NCBI RefSeq assembly: GCF_010389155.1
Contig: NC_057764.1
Coordinates: 9,114,001 to 9,178,000, forward strand
Direction of reading: 5' to 3'
DNA length: 64,000 nt
Origin: Erigeron canadensis
Taxonomy: Eukaryota; Streptophyta; Magnoliopsida; Asterales; Asteraceae
The translations under genes were made by a program, and so were the position numbers. Below, piece after piece: positions 45,201-57,754 of this stretch. Below the pieces are notes generated by a model. The model was not told the DNA's origin and did not search any database. It saw only the letters and a list, made by a program, of their open reading frames with translations. Numbering within the stretch: the first letter of the stretch is position 1; each line of letters opens with the position of its first letter.

Positions 45201-46034
45201 ATTTCCAAACTCATCAAGACTGAACCAAAGAATGTCACCAAACCAAGAATGAATAAGTTAAAAACAAAGTGTCCTACCCCGGAAAAGCATGTAAAAACCA
45301 AACAAGATGAGACCAATCCCAAAATGAAATACAACAAAATGAAACTTCTGGAATTCAATTCAAATGTTTCTTCGTCTAGCTCTCATTCTAGTTTAATTTC
45401 TAAAGTGTCTAAGTCTAGCTCTGTTTTGCTAACTAGGGATACTTCAAATGGTGCAACTAGGTATAGGGATAGATATGGCTAGTTTTCTCATGATAAACCA
45501 AAGAAACAAGAAGTTTCTGCACCTTCAAAAGAGTCTAAAAAGATAAAAGTGCTTCAAAACTCTCGTTCTAATCTTCTTAGTGTCAATTCGACAGGTGGAA
45601 AGAGCTTAATTAGTGAGACTAAATGGGTAGCTAAGTCATTAGTACCTAAGTCCACTAATGTTGATAAAAAGAAGAAAAGGCGAAGAAGAAAAGCTGATAG
45701 TAAGAAGAAGCATGTTTCTGTTGAGTCAAACAATTTATCTTTTAAGTCCTCTGTGTTAAACAATGTTAATGGTGCCAAGGTTAGTCCTTGTGATGTTATA
45801 AACAATGTTAATTCTTGTTCTCATATGCATGGTTTGAATGCTGGTAGACATGTTACTTTTGATTCGTGTGTTAATACTCGTTTGGTTAAACTAAATGTGC
45901 TTGTTGATAATGTGCTTGTTAACAAGTATGTTGATTCAAAAGCATGTTTGTATGCATTTCCTAAGTTATACCCCCTGCCTGTATTAACTAACCACAAAGG
46001 ACCCGTCTTTAAGTGGGTACCTAAAGTCGGTTAA
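42240..46034 (+). pseudogene. gag: Element D gag and gag extension
   Basis: ATG 42240 opens a copia gag: the RPPVLYRGNYGFWKKRF start, the core with AARSCLYQALP-like helices (about residues 60-220) and a CCHC knuckle CYNCGIPGHFAVDC at residues 348-361. TAG 43359-43361 falls after YYK, and the same frame continues. Next come an acidic patch (LLTDDEDEDLSAN), long coiled coils (about 43560-44360), a TQT-motif tract (about 44630-44720), VSVQVDF, a basic KKKKRRRRKADSKKK patch (about 45666) and FKWVPKVG with TAA 46032-46034. TAG 45480-45482 replaces the TGG present in C'. Intact, this would be about 1260 residues, far longer than the usual copia gag. Confidence 0.85.
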
Positions 46035-46066
46035 ATTTTTGATTGCAGGAAATAACCATCTGTGTA

Positions 46067-49000
46067 TGGATACTCGATTTCGGGTGTTCAAAACACATGA
46101 CTGGCAATAAATCATTTCTCAAGAATTTTGTTGAATGATTCATGGGAACTGTTCGTTTCGGAAACAACAATTTCGCTCCAATTCGAGGTTATGGAGATAT
46201 TGAAAGAAACGGAATTGTCATCAAGAAAGTTCATTATGTTGAAGGCCTGAGTCATAACTTGTTCGGTGTTGGACAGTTCTGTGACAACAATCTTCAAGTT
46301 CTTTTTCGACAATCTCTGTGCAAAGTCCAAACTCTAGATGGAATTGATATCCTATGCGGAGATCGTGAAAACAATCTTTTCACAGTTAATCTTGATGATA
46401 ACCAACCAACTGATAATATCTGTCTTGTTTCAAAAGCTACTTCGAAAAATTCTTGGTTGTGGCATAGAAGGCTTTCTCACTTGAATTATCAAACCATCAA
46501 TGCTTTAGTCAACAAGCAACTTGTTGAAGGCTTGCCTAACTAAAAATATGAGAGTGAGCATGTCTGTCCTTCTTGTGCAGTTGGGAAGATCAAGAGAACT
46601 TCTCATAAACCAAAGAAAACTCCACACACTTTGGCACCTCTTCATTTGCTTCACATGGATATTTGTGGGCCTATGAAAGTACAAAGCAGAAATGGGAAGA
46701 GATATATTCTGGTTATCATTGATGATAATTCAAGATACACTTGGGTCAAGTTTCTTGCTTCAAAAGATGAAACAACTTAAATTTTGATCGATTTCATCAC
46801 TTCCACTCAAGTGAATCTTCAACTACCAGTCCGTTATATTCGTTCGGATAACGGTTCTGAGTTCAAAAATGCCATCGTCAATGAATTTTGCAAAACAAAA
46901 GGCATTACTCACCAATTCTCTGTTGTTCGAACCCCGCAACAAAATGGTGTTGTTGAAAGGAGAAACCGTACGCTGGTGGAAGCAGTAAGAACAATGATTG
47001 CTTATTCCAAGTTACCATCAAACATGTGGGCTGAAGCTGTTGACACTGCCTGTCATACTCAAAATCGGTCCATCATCAATCAGCGTCATGAGAAGACTCC
47101 TTATGAGGTTATTAACAAACGCAAACCCAACATCAATTACTTCCATATTTTTGGGTGTGTCTGTTATACCTTGAATGATCGGGAAAATGTTGAAAAGTTT
47201 GAAAGAAAAGGTGACGAAGGTTACTTTGTTGGTTACTCAAAGACATCGATTGCATATCGCATCTTTAATCGTCGAACAAACACGATTCAAGAAACCATGA
47301 ATGTTTGGTTTGAGGAGATGTCTGGCATGATATTTGAACAAGAAAGTTTGCTACCAACAATTAGTGATGCAAGTACTTCAAGTGCTTCCTCAAGAACGTC
47401 AACCTTAGCCTCAAAATTCAAGAAATATCCAACTCCAACAAGTGAAGAGCTAGATATTCTTTTCGAAGAATTCTAAAACTCAAAACCAATTCAAGAAAAG
47501 GAACCTCAAGTCATCAATGAACCAATTCCGAACAATGACCCCATTCAAACAAATGAATCAGTTCCTGACAACAATCATGAATCATCTTCAAATTCTGTAG
47601 AGCAAGAAGAATCACCTTCGAGAGATATTTATTCTCAAAAGAATGTTCAAGAACAACCTTCTCAAATCACCCAAACAACAAATCCATCAAATACTCCAAA
47701 TGTGTATGTGCCACTGGATTTTGATCATCCAAATTTTAAGGAAAGAGTTCTTCCAAGCTATGATTCCATTGCTCAACAGGACTCTAGATTTAATGATGAT
47801 AATGTTGACATTCATCAACAAGATCCTCTTCCTCATGACAACAAGTGGTCACGTATGCACAAAGATCATCCTACAGAACAGATCATCGGAGATCCACAAG
47901 CTGGTGTTTCTACCCGTACTACAGTCAATGAGTGTCTTGTTGCAGTTTCACTGAGTAACATTGAACCCAAAACCGTCTCTGAAGCTCTTTGTGATCCGGA
48001 GTGGGTTAAAGCAATGCAAGATGAATTAGCTCAGTTTGAGAGACTGAAGGTATGGAGATTGGTTCCAAATCCAAGGAAAGAAGAACCAATTCGCACCAAC
48101 TGGATTTTCAAGAACAAAAAGGATGAAAATGGAGTTGTAGTAAGGAACAAAGCTATATTGGTTGCAAAGGGTTACTGCCAACAACCTGGTGTGGATTTCG
48201 ACGAAACTTTCGCTCATGTTGCAAGAATGGAGGTCATTCGTATATTCTTAGCTTATGCTGCATTCAGAAACTTCACAGTGTTTCAAATGGATGTAAAGAC
48301 AGCTTTCTTGAATGGAGAACTCAAAGAAGAAGTTTACGTGGAGCAACCTGAAGGTTTTGTTGATCCTAAGAAGCCAAACCATGTCTACAGGTTAGACAAG
48401 GCCCTCTATGGTTTGAAGCAGACACCCCGAGCATGGTATGATTCCTTATCTACTTTCTTACTCAAAGGAGGCTTTACCAAAGGTACTATTGACCCTACCT
48501 TGTTTATTCGTAAGCAACGTAAGCATGTTTTACTTGTCCAAATATATGTTGATGACATTATTTTTGGGTCAACCAGTCAATCTTTTTGTCAAAATTTTTC
48601 ATCTCTAATGGTCAATCATTTTGAAATGAGCATGATTGGGGAAATGAATTACTTTTTGGGATTACAAATCAAACAATTACCAACTGGTATTTTTATATCA
48701 CAAGGTAAGTACATAAAAGATATGTTGAAAAAGTTTGATATGACTACATGTACTTCAATTTCAACCCCAATGGCTGCTCGTACAAACATTAATGCTGATA
48801 AAAATGGGAAACCATTTGACCAAAAGAGGTATAGAAGCATGATTGGTTCGTTGTTGTATCTTATAGCATCTCGCCTAGATATAATGTTTGCAACATGTAT
48901 GTGTGCTAGGTATCAAGACGCTCCAACTGATTTACATTACCAAGCTGTGAAACGAATTTTTCGTTATCTGAAGGGTACACCCAATCTTGGTCTCTGGTAT

Positions 49001-49492
49001 CCAAGGGATACTGAATTCAATTTAACTGCCTATTCAGATGCAGATCATGCAGGTTGTAAGCTTGATCGCAAGTGCACATCTGGTACTTTACAATTCTTAG
49101 GGGATAAGATTGTAAGTTGGTCATCCAAGAAGCAAAATTGTGTATCACTGTCAACAGCAGAAGCTGAATATGTGGCTGCTGCTAGTTGCTGTGCTCAAGT
49201 GTTATGGATGAAAACACAACTTACTGACTATGGTCTGAAATATGATCGTGTCCCTATCTATTGTGATTCACAAAGTGCCATTGCAATTGCTGTCAACTCA
49301 GTCAATCACTCACGCTCAAAGCACATTGATGTGAGATATCATTTTATCAAAGATCATGTTGAGAAAGGTGACATCGAACTCTACTTCGTGGGAACTGACT
49401 ACCAACTCGCTGATTTGTTCACAAAACCACTGAACGAAAAGAGGTTTAATTTCTTAATCTCTAAACTTGGTATGCTAAATCTTGATCCTTAA
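46067..49492 (+). pseudogene. pol: Element D pol (PR-IN-RT-RH)
   Basis: The frame is -1 relative to gag. The protease active site reads WILDFGCSKHMTG, with Phe replacing the Ser of C'. Stops: TGA 46136, TAA 46541, TAA 46778 and TAA 47474. Integrase has RRLSHLN and CPSCAVGK zinc residues and the DDE in LHMDICGP, IRSDNGSEF and NGVVERRNRT. From 47477 to 49492 the frame is fully open, covering RT ([27 protein letters not shown] at about 48548) and RNase H ([34 protein letters not shown]) to LADLFTKPL and TAA. RT-RH could still be enzymatically competent if translated; PR and IN are broken. Confidence 0.92.
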
Positions 49493-51771
49493 TTACCTTT
49501 ACCATGGAAGGAATTCTTGATTCATTTTTCAAAAATTATAAAAATTGAAAAATCAAAAATCAAAAACAAAAATATAAAATTTTTTTCTTAATCTCTAAAC
49601 TTGGTATGCTAAATCTTGATCCTTAAAGATTTTCTTAAATTTTTTCTTTTTATTTATAAGTGGCTTGCATATATTCTGTATGCAACCCGTTCTTCATTAA
49701 ACTATTTATGTTTCAAAATTGAAATTAATTCATGTTGTTATACATATAAATTGATATAGGATAACATGGAATTGAACGCCTTTGTGTACTTCCAAGTGGT
49801 CTTATATGAATGTATATGTGTAATACAAGATGTTGATTGCAATTTTGTTACACCTGTTTCAAAAACTCTCAATTGTTGATATGAGAAGCAAAGGATTGAA
49901 CGCCTTTGTGTACTCCTGAGTTATCTCATCTTTCACAATTGATTGAGTTCACTTTTCATAAAACTTGTTTTGATTTCACACAAATCATTTTTGCTCCACC
50001 TTTTTCTATGAAAATCTTTTCGCTCTATCTTTGTATAGATTAAGTGGGAGTTTGTGATTTCAAATCTCTTTCACAACTTCAAATGTGTTGTTTAAATTTT
50101 TTTTCCACATTTGATGATTTTTTTTCAAAACATTTGCTTCAAAAGAAGTTCGGTGATTAGTTTGCACATGAGCGACTAGGTTTTTCTCAAAATTCTACTC
50201 CATGAATTTCATGATCGCCGATGAGTTCTAACCCCGGAGTTTTCACTTCTTTCATTAGATAGTGAGGGTATTTTTGAGTGATGATGAATTCGTGCAACTA
50301 AGCTTGGAGGGAGTAAAGTCGAAAAGTGAGAGGTTATGGTGAACAAATTTAAGCTAGATTTGTGCAATTTATGGAGTTTGTGTGAGAAAAGGGTTAAAAG
50401 AATTGATACCCTTACCTAAAATTCTCAAATCGCCGGGTAAAACACATTTCTGTCGGATGTCATTTGTTGATATCTCGATATCGAAGAAGCCTTCATGGAC
50501 CCAGTGAAGCGATGCACATCTTATCTAACCACTCAAGTGTTTCTTAACAAATGCTTGTTTTATTTCTCACGGAGATTTTCTCATTTCTATTGACTCTTCA
50601 TTTGGAAGACGTTGATATTGAAAAAGGGTGACACTCTGCTCCAGTCCCCGACTTCATTTGATCACTTTGTGTCTAGAGCTCTCGTGATTGATCATTAATT
50701 TGATCATTATTCATCCTTTAGGACACATTTGCGTCATATCTTTGTGATATACATGCATATCTTTGTGATATAGCCGGAACATTTGTAGTGATATCTTAAT
50801 TGATATTTCACGATGATCAAATGGAAATCCTACCATTGCTAACATCATTTCCAACTTTGAACATAGGTCTCATAATTGCATTTTTGTAATTATTGAGTTA
50901 AGAAGAAGTCTATTGTGATCTTGGATTTTTTTCCTAAAAAGTCTTTAAGGATAGTAGAACATGGTTATCGAACGCTTAGGTGACACTGACCATGGTTTAC
51001 ATTCTTTGAAGCATTCTTGAGGTTGAAAAGCCAAAAGACCGAACTACGTTAGAGGTTTGCTTTGTGCATTTCTCAATGATACATAGGAAATCCGATAAAT
51101 GATATACATTTATTTCGGTTATTTCATTAATCCTTTCGATTTTTGAATGCAAACGGATCATTCTTATCTGGTTTCTTTTCTCATCACCCGAACACAGAAA
51201 ACACCAACACCATGATACAATGTTTATCCCAGCAACTTCAATCTTACATTTTAGTCATCCATAGGAACAATTGGGTTGGTTTATATGGTTAGATTGATGT
51301 TTTGAGTGTTGATAATTGTCCATGAGCATAATGTCTAGATTTTAGTCATGATTATTTCTTTTAAACAATCGAATCAATCAATAATGGCATAATGACATTG
51401 GTTCCCAACTTTGTCATTATGAGGGGGAGAAAATAGTATGATTGATTATTGATTAGGAGAAGAAATTAGAATGATTGATAAGGACAAGGAGAAAAGTTTG
51501 TGTTTGGTTGTTTTTTTTTATCTTAAAATTTCATTTGTGACATCAACTCATCATTCTTCTTCAAAGGATAAGAACATTGAGAATCAACAAATGATTTAAC
51601 TTCAAGAAGTCCAAGACCTAGACTGAATCAAGTTCTCCAAAGACAATGAGAAAGCTTTGAAGACTTGTTTCAACACACCAATTGTCTTCATCACCAGGCT
51701 CATCAAATTCATTCCTACAAGACAAAACAACACGTACTTCAGACCTTACAATATATCACTAAGGGGGAGAA
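49493..51771 (+). other. Element D non-coding 3' spacer and polypurine tract
   Basis: It is collinear with C' 29437-32635 except for the tandem array (one monomer here, 49660-49710) and a replacement at 50342-50392. No protein is supported. A small hairpin with the loop ATCGAACGCTTAGGTGACACT is at about 50960-50996. AAGGGGGAGAA ends at 51771, right before the 3' LTR. Confidence 0.75.
49743..49941 (+). other. Twin stem-loops with a shared loop sequence (D)
   Basis: Stem 1 pairs 49743-49761 with 49800-49818 and stem 2 pairs 49870-49886 with 49924-49941. Both loops contain ATTGAACGCCTTTGTGTACT. This is the same arrangement as in C' (30257-30443), with some stem differences between the copies. 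Confidence 0.7.
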
Positions 51772-52093
51772 TGTTAGAAATCCAAAAGTAGTGATACATT
51801 GTAATTTAAGTTATGGACTTACTTGTTGTTAGTCATGTGTTGATGATTTCTAAGGTTGAGGGGCTAATTGTGATAATTAGCATAGTTGATTTGTTTAGAC
51901 TATAAATAGCCCTCAATTCCTTAGAAATCATAATATTTAGCATAACTCTTGACATACATTCCATATCATTACATCTGAATAACACACTCTTGATCCCAAT
52001 TCTCTCTCAACACACACACAAACACCAAGTACACACACACTAACCAAACACCATTGTTGATGTGAATTCGAGTGATAAAATCGTGTTGTTACA
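51772..52093 (+). repeat. Element D 3' LTR
   Basis: 322 bp, nearly identical to 38639-38960, with TATAAATAG at 51901-51909. It is followed by GTTGA (52094-52098), the mismatched target duplication. Confidence 0.95.
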
Positions 52094-52702
52094 GTTGAAT
52101 ACCCTTTTATTATAAAAGTGATGAACTAATAGGTTGGATAAGAAAGTGGCAGAGATGTTTTGGATTCTTGGTTTTTTTTGAAACCGTGTGAGAGAGAGAG
52201 AGAGAGTTGTGAAAAGAGAGAACAAATCAAGTAAAATTGATTGTATGTATCTTTGACATAACCCTTTTGTCTATCTTGTATTGGGATATATTTTGGGAGT
52301 GCAAAATGTACAACCAATGGTATTGAAAACCTTTAGTTTTCCCTGCCAAAACCGATGCACACATCTCCCATGAAAAGGTTACATCATTTTCATATAATAT
52401 CATATTTTATGTGTTAAAAGGTAATATCTATACATACATAAAATAGACATTATGTTTAATTAACTACTAGTTAGACATATAACTAGTTAATTAAACAAAT
52501 ACAAATAATATAATTATTACCATTAACAAATGTCCAATTAATTAATCTCTCTTTCAAAAGGTATATTAATCGATTATCGACCGGCCTTTGCGTGTGACCG
52601 AATAGGATAATGGACTTTATATTATTCATGTCATGGACATATCTTTGAATCATAATGCACCACTGTCAAACCTCTAGCCAACCCGTGTGCATATATCCAA
52701 CA
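52094..52702 (-). repeat. Element E 3' LTR, proximal segment
   Basis: On the minus strand it begins TGTTGGATATATGCAC at 52702, right after the polypurine tract, and continues to the insertion point of D. Together with 38279-38638 it gives an LTR of about 964 bp. It includes a (CT)n tract near 52190-52206. Confidence 0.82.
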
Positions 52703-52716
52703 GACTCCCACTTGCA
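52703..52716 (-). other. Element E polypurine tract
   Basis: On the minus strand TGCAAGTGGGAGTC directly precedes TGTTGGATAT. AAGTGGGAG is the common polypurine form of TNT1-94-like elements. Confidence 0.85.
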
Positions 52717-53564
52717 CAGACATAATAATATAGGTGTGTCATAGTAACATATCTAGTATAACCAATGCATCGTCATTGTTATACTCCTATTAGTTTTCTT
52801 TCAATATTTATCCTTTGTTCTAGATATCCAATTGAACTTGTGAGATGGTAAATGCCAATCACAACGGTTCAAGATTATGTTTCTCGATATAGATTTGTAG
52901 TGATCAAAATAGACTGCAATCATCACGATTCAGTACTAGCACGACCATGCATTTATTATCAGCACAAATCAACAAGGGGCCCAGAGGTATCGCTTCAACC
53001 AAAGAAGGAACAATTTGCTTTGACTATGTAAACATCTACTTTAACACCCCGACTAAGGCGGAAAACTCGGGATGTAAGATAAAGCACACGCGCACATGGA
53101 TGTTACATAGGAATACTAAATGAGTGCATAGAATAGGCATAAATAGTCGTCTACATAGTCAAACAAGCATAAGAGAAGTCAACCCATACATGTTCAATCA
53201 AGCATTCAAATAAAAATAAGATAAGTTCCCACACAGGGGAAACGGATAGGCTTATTGCCAACAATCATAAACAAAAGCATGCAAACTCCAAAACCTAGCC
53301 TGCAGTCTGCTAAGAGTCCCATGCTACCTGACCTAGCCACGATTAGCATGAATACCTAAAAGGAATACTTAAACGTGTCAACACAAAGGTTGGTGAGTTC
53401 GTAGGTTTGAGTTCATAAACAAGTTGTATAAAAGGCTTTATGCCGTCAATAGAATTCGAGAGTAAAGTAGCATAACGTGGCTAGAGGCCAACTTGCACAT
53501 AAGTAAGTGTTTGTATATAATCGTGCACAAACAGTCATCAACATGACTAGCAAGTATGTATAAA

Positions 53565-53740
53565 GCAAGCACACACAATCCTCACCAGGACCGGCTAATA
53601 TGTATAAGCGAGCACACACAATCCTCAACAGGACCGGCTGATTTGTAATAAGCGAGCACTCACAATCCTCAACAGGACCGGCTGATATGTAATAAGCGAG
53701 CACACACAATCCTCAACAGGACCGGCTGATATGTAACAAG
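53565..53740 (-). repeat. 43-44-bp tandem repeat in gypsy solo LTR
   Basis: Four units start at about 53565, 53608, 53652 and 53696. Each contains GCGAGCACACACAATCCTCA and GGACCGGCTGATATGTA. It is a local expansion not seen in the other gypsy LTRs here. Confidence 0.88.
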
Positions 53741-54462
53741 TAGTCAGATAGCCATGGAGTAGTAAAAGCAGTTACGACATATATAAAAACATATGTAGTA
53801 TTCCTTTCACCCCAAAACATAAGTAAAGAAAAAGGGGCTACGAAGACTATCAGTGATCCGGTACAAGCGTAGTTTACAAGCACAGAGAATGAGCACAGAT
53901 ATAAGTAAGATATATCTATTCGAATCCAAGTATGTCTTGATGTCAACCTAATCACAAGTCATTGAGCATAGATGAATACATGTATTAGTTCTTGTGATTA
54001 ATTATTCACTGAGTTGTCCTTGATGAACTATTGATTTGGTCCCTTAAAGATCTTTGAACGTTTTGACTCAAAAGTGTTTGAATGCACTTTAAGTACATGA
54101 ACTGGACTCGAACTGAACGTCTTGGAACTCGCACATAAATACTTATTGTGTTAATGAGTTGAACATTTCTTTAATAATGAATTTTAGCCTTACGAACTCG
54201 TTTTAGTTGTTTTTGGAACTCAAACTTTAATGATCAAGATAGAACATATCCTTAATGTACTCGATTAGGGTTTGCATTATAATTGTTGTTCTAGATCGAT
54301 TCATGAATTAGCTTGATGTTAATAAGTAGCCCTTAAAGTGTTTAACCGAATGATAATGATGTTTTGAACTTTGTTTGGTGTTAAATGATCAAGTATGGTG
54401 TGTTGTAGAACATGTACATGTTGTTTTATGATTGCACGAAGTCGTTTTAGGGTTTTGGTTGC

Positions 54463-54905
54463 AAGATCGTCCCACTAGGCATGTTCAGAATCGTCCTAGG
54501 GTTTCAGCTAGCCAAGATCGTCCTACTGCTAGCCAAGATCATCCTACTGCTAGCTTCAAGATCGTCCTAATGTTCTAAGCTAGGTCAAGATCATCCCATC
54601 CTTCAAGCTACAACAAGATCGTTTCAAGTGTTCAAGGGCTTAAGATCGTTTCACTACCATGGTTTAAGATCGTCTTAGGTTTCTATATGACACAAGATCG
54701 TTCTAATATTCTATCATAAGAGCACAAGTACAAGATCATTACTAGATCAAGAACGTGTGTTTGAGCTAAACCAATCCAAAGGATTAGTTACCCATTACAC
54801 GTACCATCGCATCACAACATCATACAAGAACAAACGAGCAAGAACCATGAGTCAAGAGGCTGCCCAGGACGATCTTGAGGACCAAGATCGTCCTAGGCTC
54901 CTGGT
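54463..54905 (-). repeat. CAAGATCGTCCTA motif array in gypsy solo LTR
   Basis: At least twelve copies of (C)AAGATC(G/A)T(C/T)(C/T)(T/C)A lie at irregular 20-40-bp spacing, with one copy in the opposite orientation near 54870. The variant AGATCGTTTCA is identical to the arm of the palindromes in the leader of element D, although the two elements are unrelated. Confidence 0.75.
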
Positions 54906-56189
54906 CGGCTGAATCAAAGACTAAATCAACACACGAAGATCTAGGTCGCTCCCGGGACTTGTTAGAACACAAAACTAGTACATATATACATAATAACACT
55001 ACCCATTAACACTTTTTACGATTTCAAGACCATCTATAACATGAACAAGGTGTGACTCATTAAGAACAAGTTTTCCCTCATTTTCAAAAATGGGTTGTGT
55101 AGATTAAAACATGTTATGACCCAAATTTGTTCACAAAAAGGTTACTAAACACATTTAGACACAAACCCATTAGCTATTAACACGTTTTCCATTCAAAAAT
55201 TGGACCAAATCATCAAGAACATAAACTTGAAAAAGTACATTTTTAATTTGATCAAAAACTCAAAATTTGTTGTTGTTACCTGAAATTTGATGCTAGAAAT
55301 ATGTTTTGATTATCACTAGGAAGCTAAAAGTACAAATAATTTTGGTTTAACAACCCAAGATCAAAAGATGAGTTTTGTGTGTGTGAATGGAGGCTGCAAG
55401 TGTGTGTTTTAGAGAGAGAGGTGAGATGAAGAAAATGAAGAAATAAGTTTCTCTCACTAAGTTCTTCTATTTATAGTTTTCCAATAATAATGATCTTAAT
55501 AAATGTAGGGACTATTTGTGAATATTTTACGGCTAGAACTTTCATAAATACGATCGTTTGCGACTCGAAATCTAGTATTTTATCGTATTAAATTATAGAC
55601 TCGTCTTAGAAATTAAGATTTTTGATCAAATGGGCCTTCATGTATACACCCATCTTAAGTCTAAAGCATGTCAAGAACTTAGATAAAATTTGTGGATTTT
55701 ATTTATTACATTTCTAAGACGGTTGTTACATTTACCACATCCTTATGACTGGCATTTACGCACAGCGTTAAATGTAGGTCAAAGCATGACACTAGATGTG
55801 TCAAGATTCTCACATATCTCCACTTTAGGATAAAAGTGTTGCCATCTTAGAATTACTTTGTGACATAAACCATGAAGTAATTCCTAAGTGTGGTCACTCC
55901 AGAACCTTGAATCCATTACAAGTTCCTCATGAATGTAGTGTCATATAAATCTATATACTACACTTCATAGTAGCCTTAATTCACTTCTCCCTCCATTAGA
56001 GAATGACCGACTGTGGAAATTTATGAATTAATATTCAATGGAGTCTAAAACATGCAAAATAGAACATAGTAATATGCAATGAAATGATCGCATCATGCGT
56101 ATTTTATAATCTCCATATAAAATCATCAAATCAATTGCAATAAACTATTACATAATGTTCTAAGCGTCAAATTAACATAGTTAATACAA

Positions 56190-57754
56190 TCAAACTAAAT
56201 CATCAACAATACAAATCCCAATAGATCTACTATGAGCCTCATGTTTGGCTTGAGGTAGAGTTTTGGTGAATGGATCGGCCAAGTTTTCACTTGTGTCAAC
56301 CCTACTAATGACAATGTCTTTATCGGCAACAACTTGACGAACATAGTGATACTTTCGGAGTATGTGCTTTGTGCGCTTTTGAGATCTCGGTTCTTGAGCC
56401 AAGACAACCGCACTCATATTATCACAGAAAAAATATCAACGGGATCAAAGATGGTAGGAACTACGCCTAGATTCCCGATGAATTTCTTAATCCATATGGC
56501 TTCTTTAGCTGCCTCGCAGACCGGTATATACTCCGACTCTGTCGTCGAATCCGCAATGGTGCTTTGCTTGGAGCATCTCCAAGTAACTGCGCCCCCATTT
56601 AGAGTGAACACAAACCCAGATTGTGAAGAACAATCGTCTCTATCCGATTGGAAGCTAGCGTCTGAGTATCCTTTGACACTCAACACGTCTTCCCCTCCAT
56701 AGACCAAGAACATCTCTTTAGTCCTCCTGAGATACTTTAGAATGTTCTTGACTGCTATCCAATGTGCCTCGCCAGGATTAGCCTGATAACGACTAGTCTT
56801 GCTTAAAGCATAAGACACGTCAGGCCTAGTACATATCATGGCATACATGATCGATCCTATAGCCAAAGCATATGGGATACGACTCATCTTGGTCACTTCC
56901 TCATCAGAGGTAGGACATTGAGACTTGCTCAATGGTATGCCAGGGTTCATAGGAACACACCCCTTCTTAGAGTCTTGCATACTAAATTTCTTTAGTATCT
57001 TATCTATGTATGTACTCTGGCTTAGTGCGATTAGTCTCCTAGATCTATCACGGTAGATCTTTATTCCCAAAATTTACGCTGCATCTCCTAAGTCTTTCAT
57101 GGAGAAACATTTCCCTAGCCAAGCTTTGACATCTTTCAATGTCGGGATATCATTTCCCATGAGTAATATGTCATCGACATACAAGACTAGGAAGACTACA
57201 ACGCTCTCACTCGACCTGACATAGACACAAGGTTCATCTTCGCTTCTGATATAACCAAATTCTTTGATTTTCTCATTAAAGCAAAGATTCCAACTACGAG
57301 AAGCTTGCTTAAGCCCATAAATAGACCTTTGAAGCTTGCACACACTATTAGGATACTTAGGATGTATAAAACCCTCAGGTTGTGTCATAAACACATCCTT
57401 AGTTAGCTTACCATTTAGGAAAGCAGTTTTAACATCCATTTGCCATGTCTCATAGTCATAAAACGCAGCTATGGCAATCAGTATTCTAATGGATTTCAAC
57501 ATGGCCATTGGTGAAAAAGTTTCATCATAGTCATAGTCTACACCATATCGTTGCATGTAACCCTTAGCCACCAGTCTGGCTTTAAATGTGTGTACATTCC
57601 CATCCATGTCAATCTTCTTCTTGAAGACCCACTTACACTCAATGGTTTTCATACCTGGTATATGATCAACCAAGCTCCAGACTTGGTTATCGTGCATGAA
57701 TTGGATCTCGTTGTCCATAGCCTCATACCATTTAGCAGACTCAGGTCCTGCCAT
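56190..57754 (-). pseudogene. pol: Element E reverse transcriptase and RNase H
   Basis: On the minus strand RT starts around MAGPESAKWYEAM. It has [38 protein letters not shown], the catalytic LYVDDILLMG (about 57170) and DLGDAA, followed by TAA 57074-57076 where the family has Tyr. It continues ILGIKIYRDRSRR, LSQSTYIDKILKKF and TRPDVSYALS, then RNase H with GYSDASFQSD, SQSGFVF and DSTTESEYI. A 2-nt insertion near 56428 shifts the frame before the last aspartate region. The tail EPRSQKRTKHILRKYH, NLADPFTKTLPQ ends at 56190. One stop and one frameshift make it inactive. Confidence 0.9.

Larger units (their letters stand above)
38639..52093 (+). mobile_element. Copia element D (SIRE-type), chimeric and defective
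   Basis: 322-bp LTRs at 38639-38960 and 51772-52093 (about four differences) with target duplication GTTCA/GTTGA (one mismatch) inside the LTR of element E. The order is LTR, primer site, leader with palindromes, an extra coiled-coil ORF, a 3'-like segment with a fossil LTR start (41913), gag, gag extension, pol, a 2.3-kb spacer, polypurine tract and LTR. The outer LTRs show it moved as one 13.5-kb unit. Gag and pol carry stops despite the young LTRs, so it was probably mobilised in trans. Confidence 0.93.
53040..55730 (-). mobile_element. Gypsy solo LTR, 2691 bp, minus strand
   Basis: On the minus strand it starts TGTAACAACCGTCTTAG (55730) and ends near GGGGTGTTAAA (53040), and contains the CCTACGAACTCACCAACC and GTGTTGACACGT blocks of the gypsy LTRs at 1-377 and 34784-37931. 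It is flanked by TCTAC (53035-53039) and TTTAC (55731-55735), one mismatch. No internal gypsy sequence is attached. It sits in the 3' untranslated region of element E. Confidence 0.87.

Noticed and set aside
46030..46050. Programmed -1 ribosomal frameshift at AAATTTT between gag and pol of D
   Set aside because: The gag stop TAA comes before the heptamer in the zero frame, so ribosomes would terminate first.
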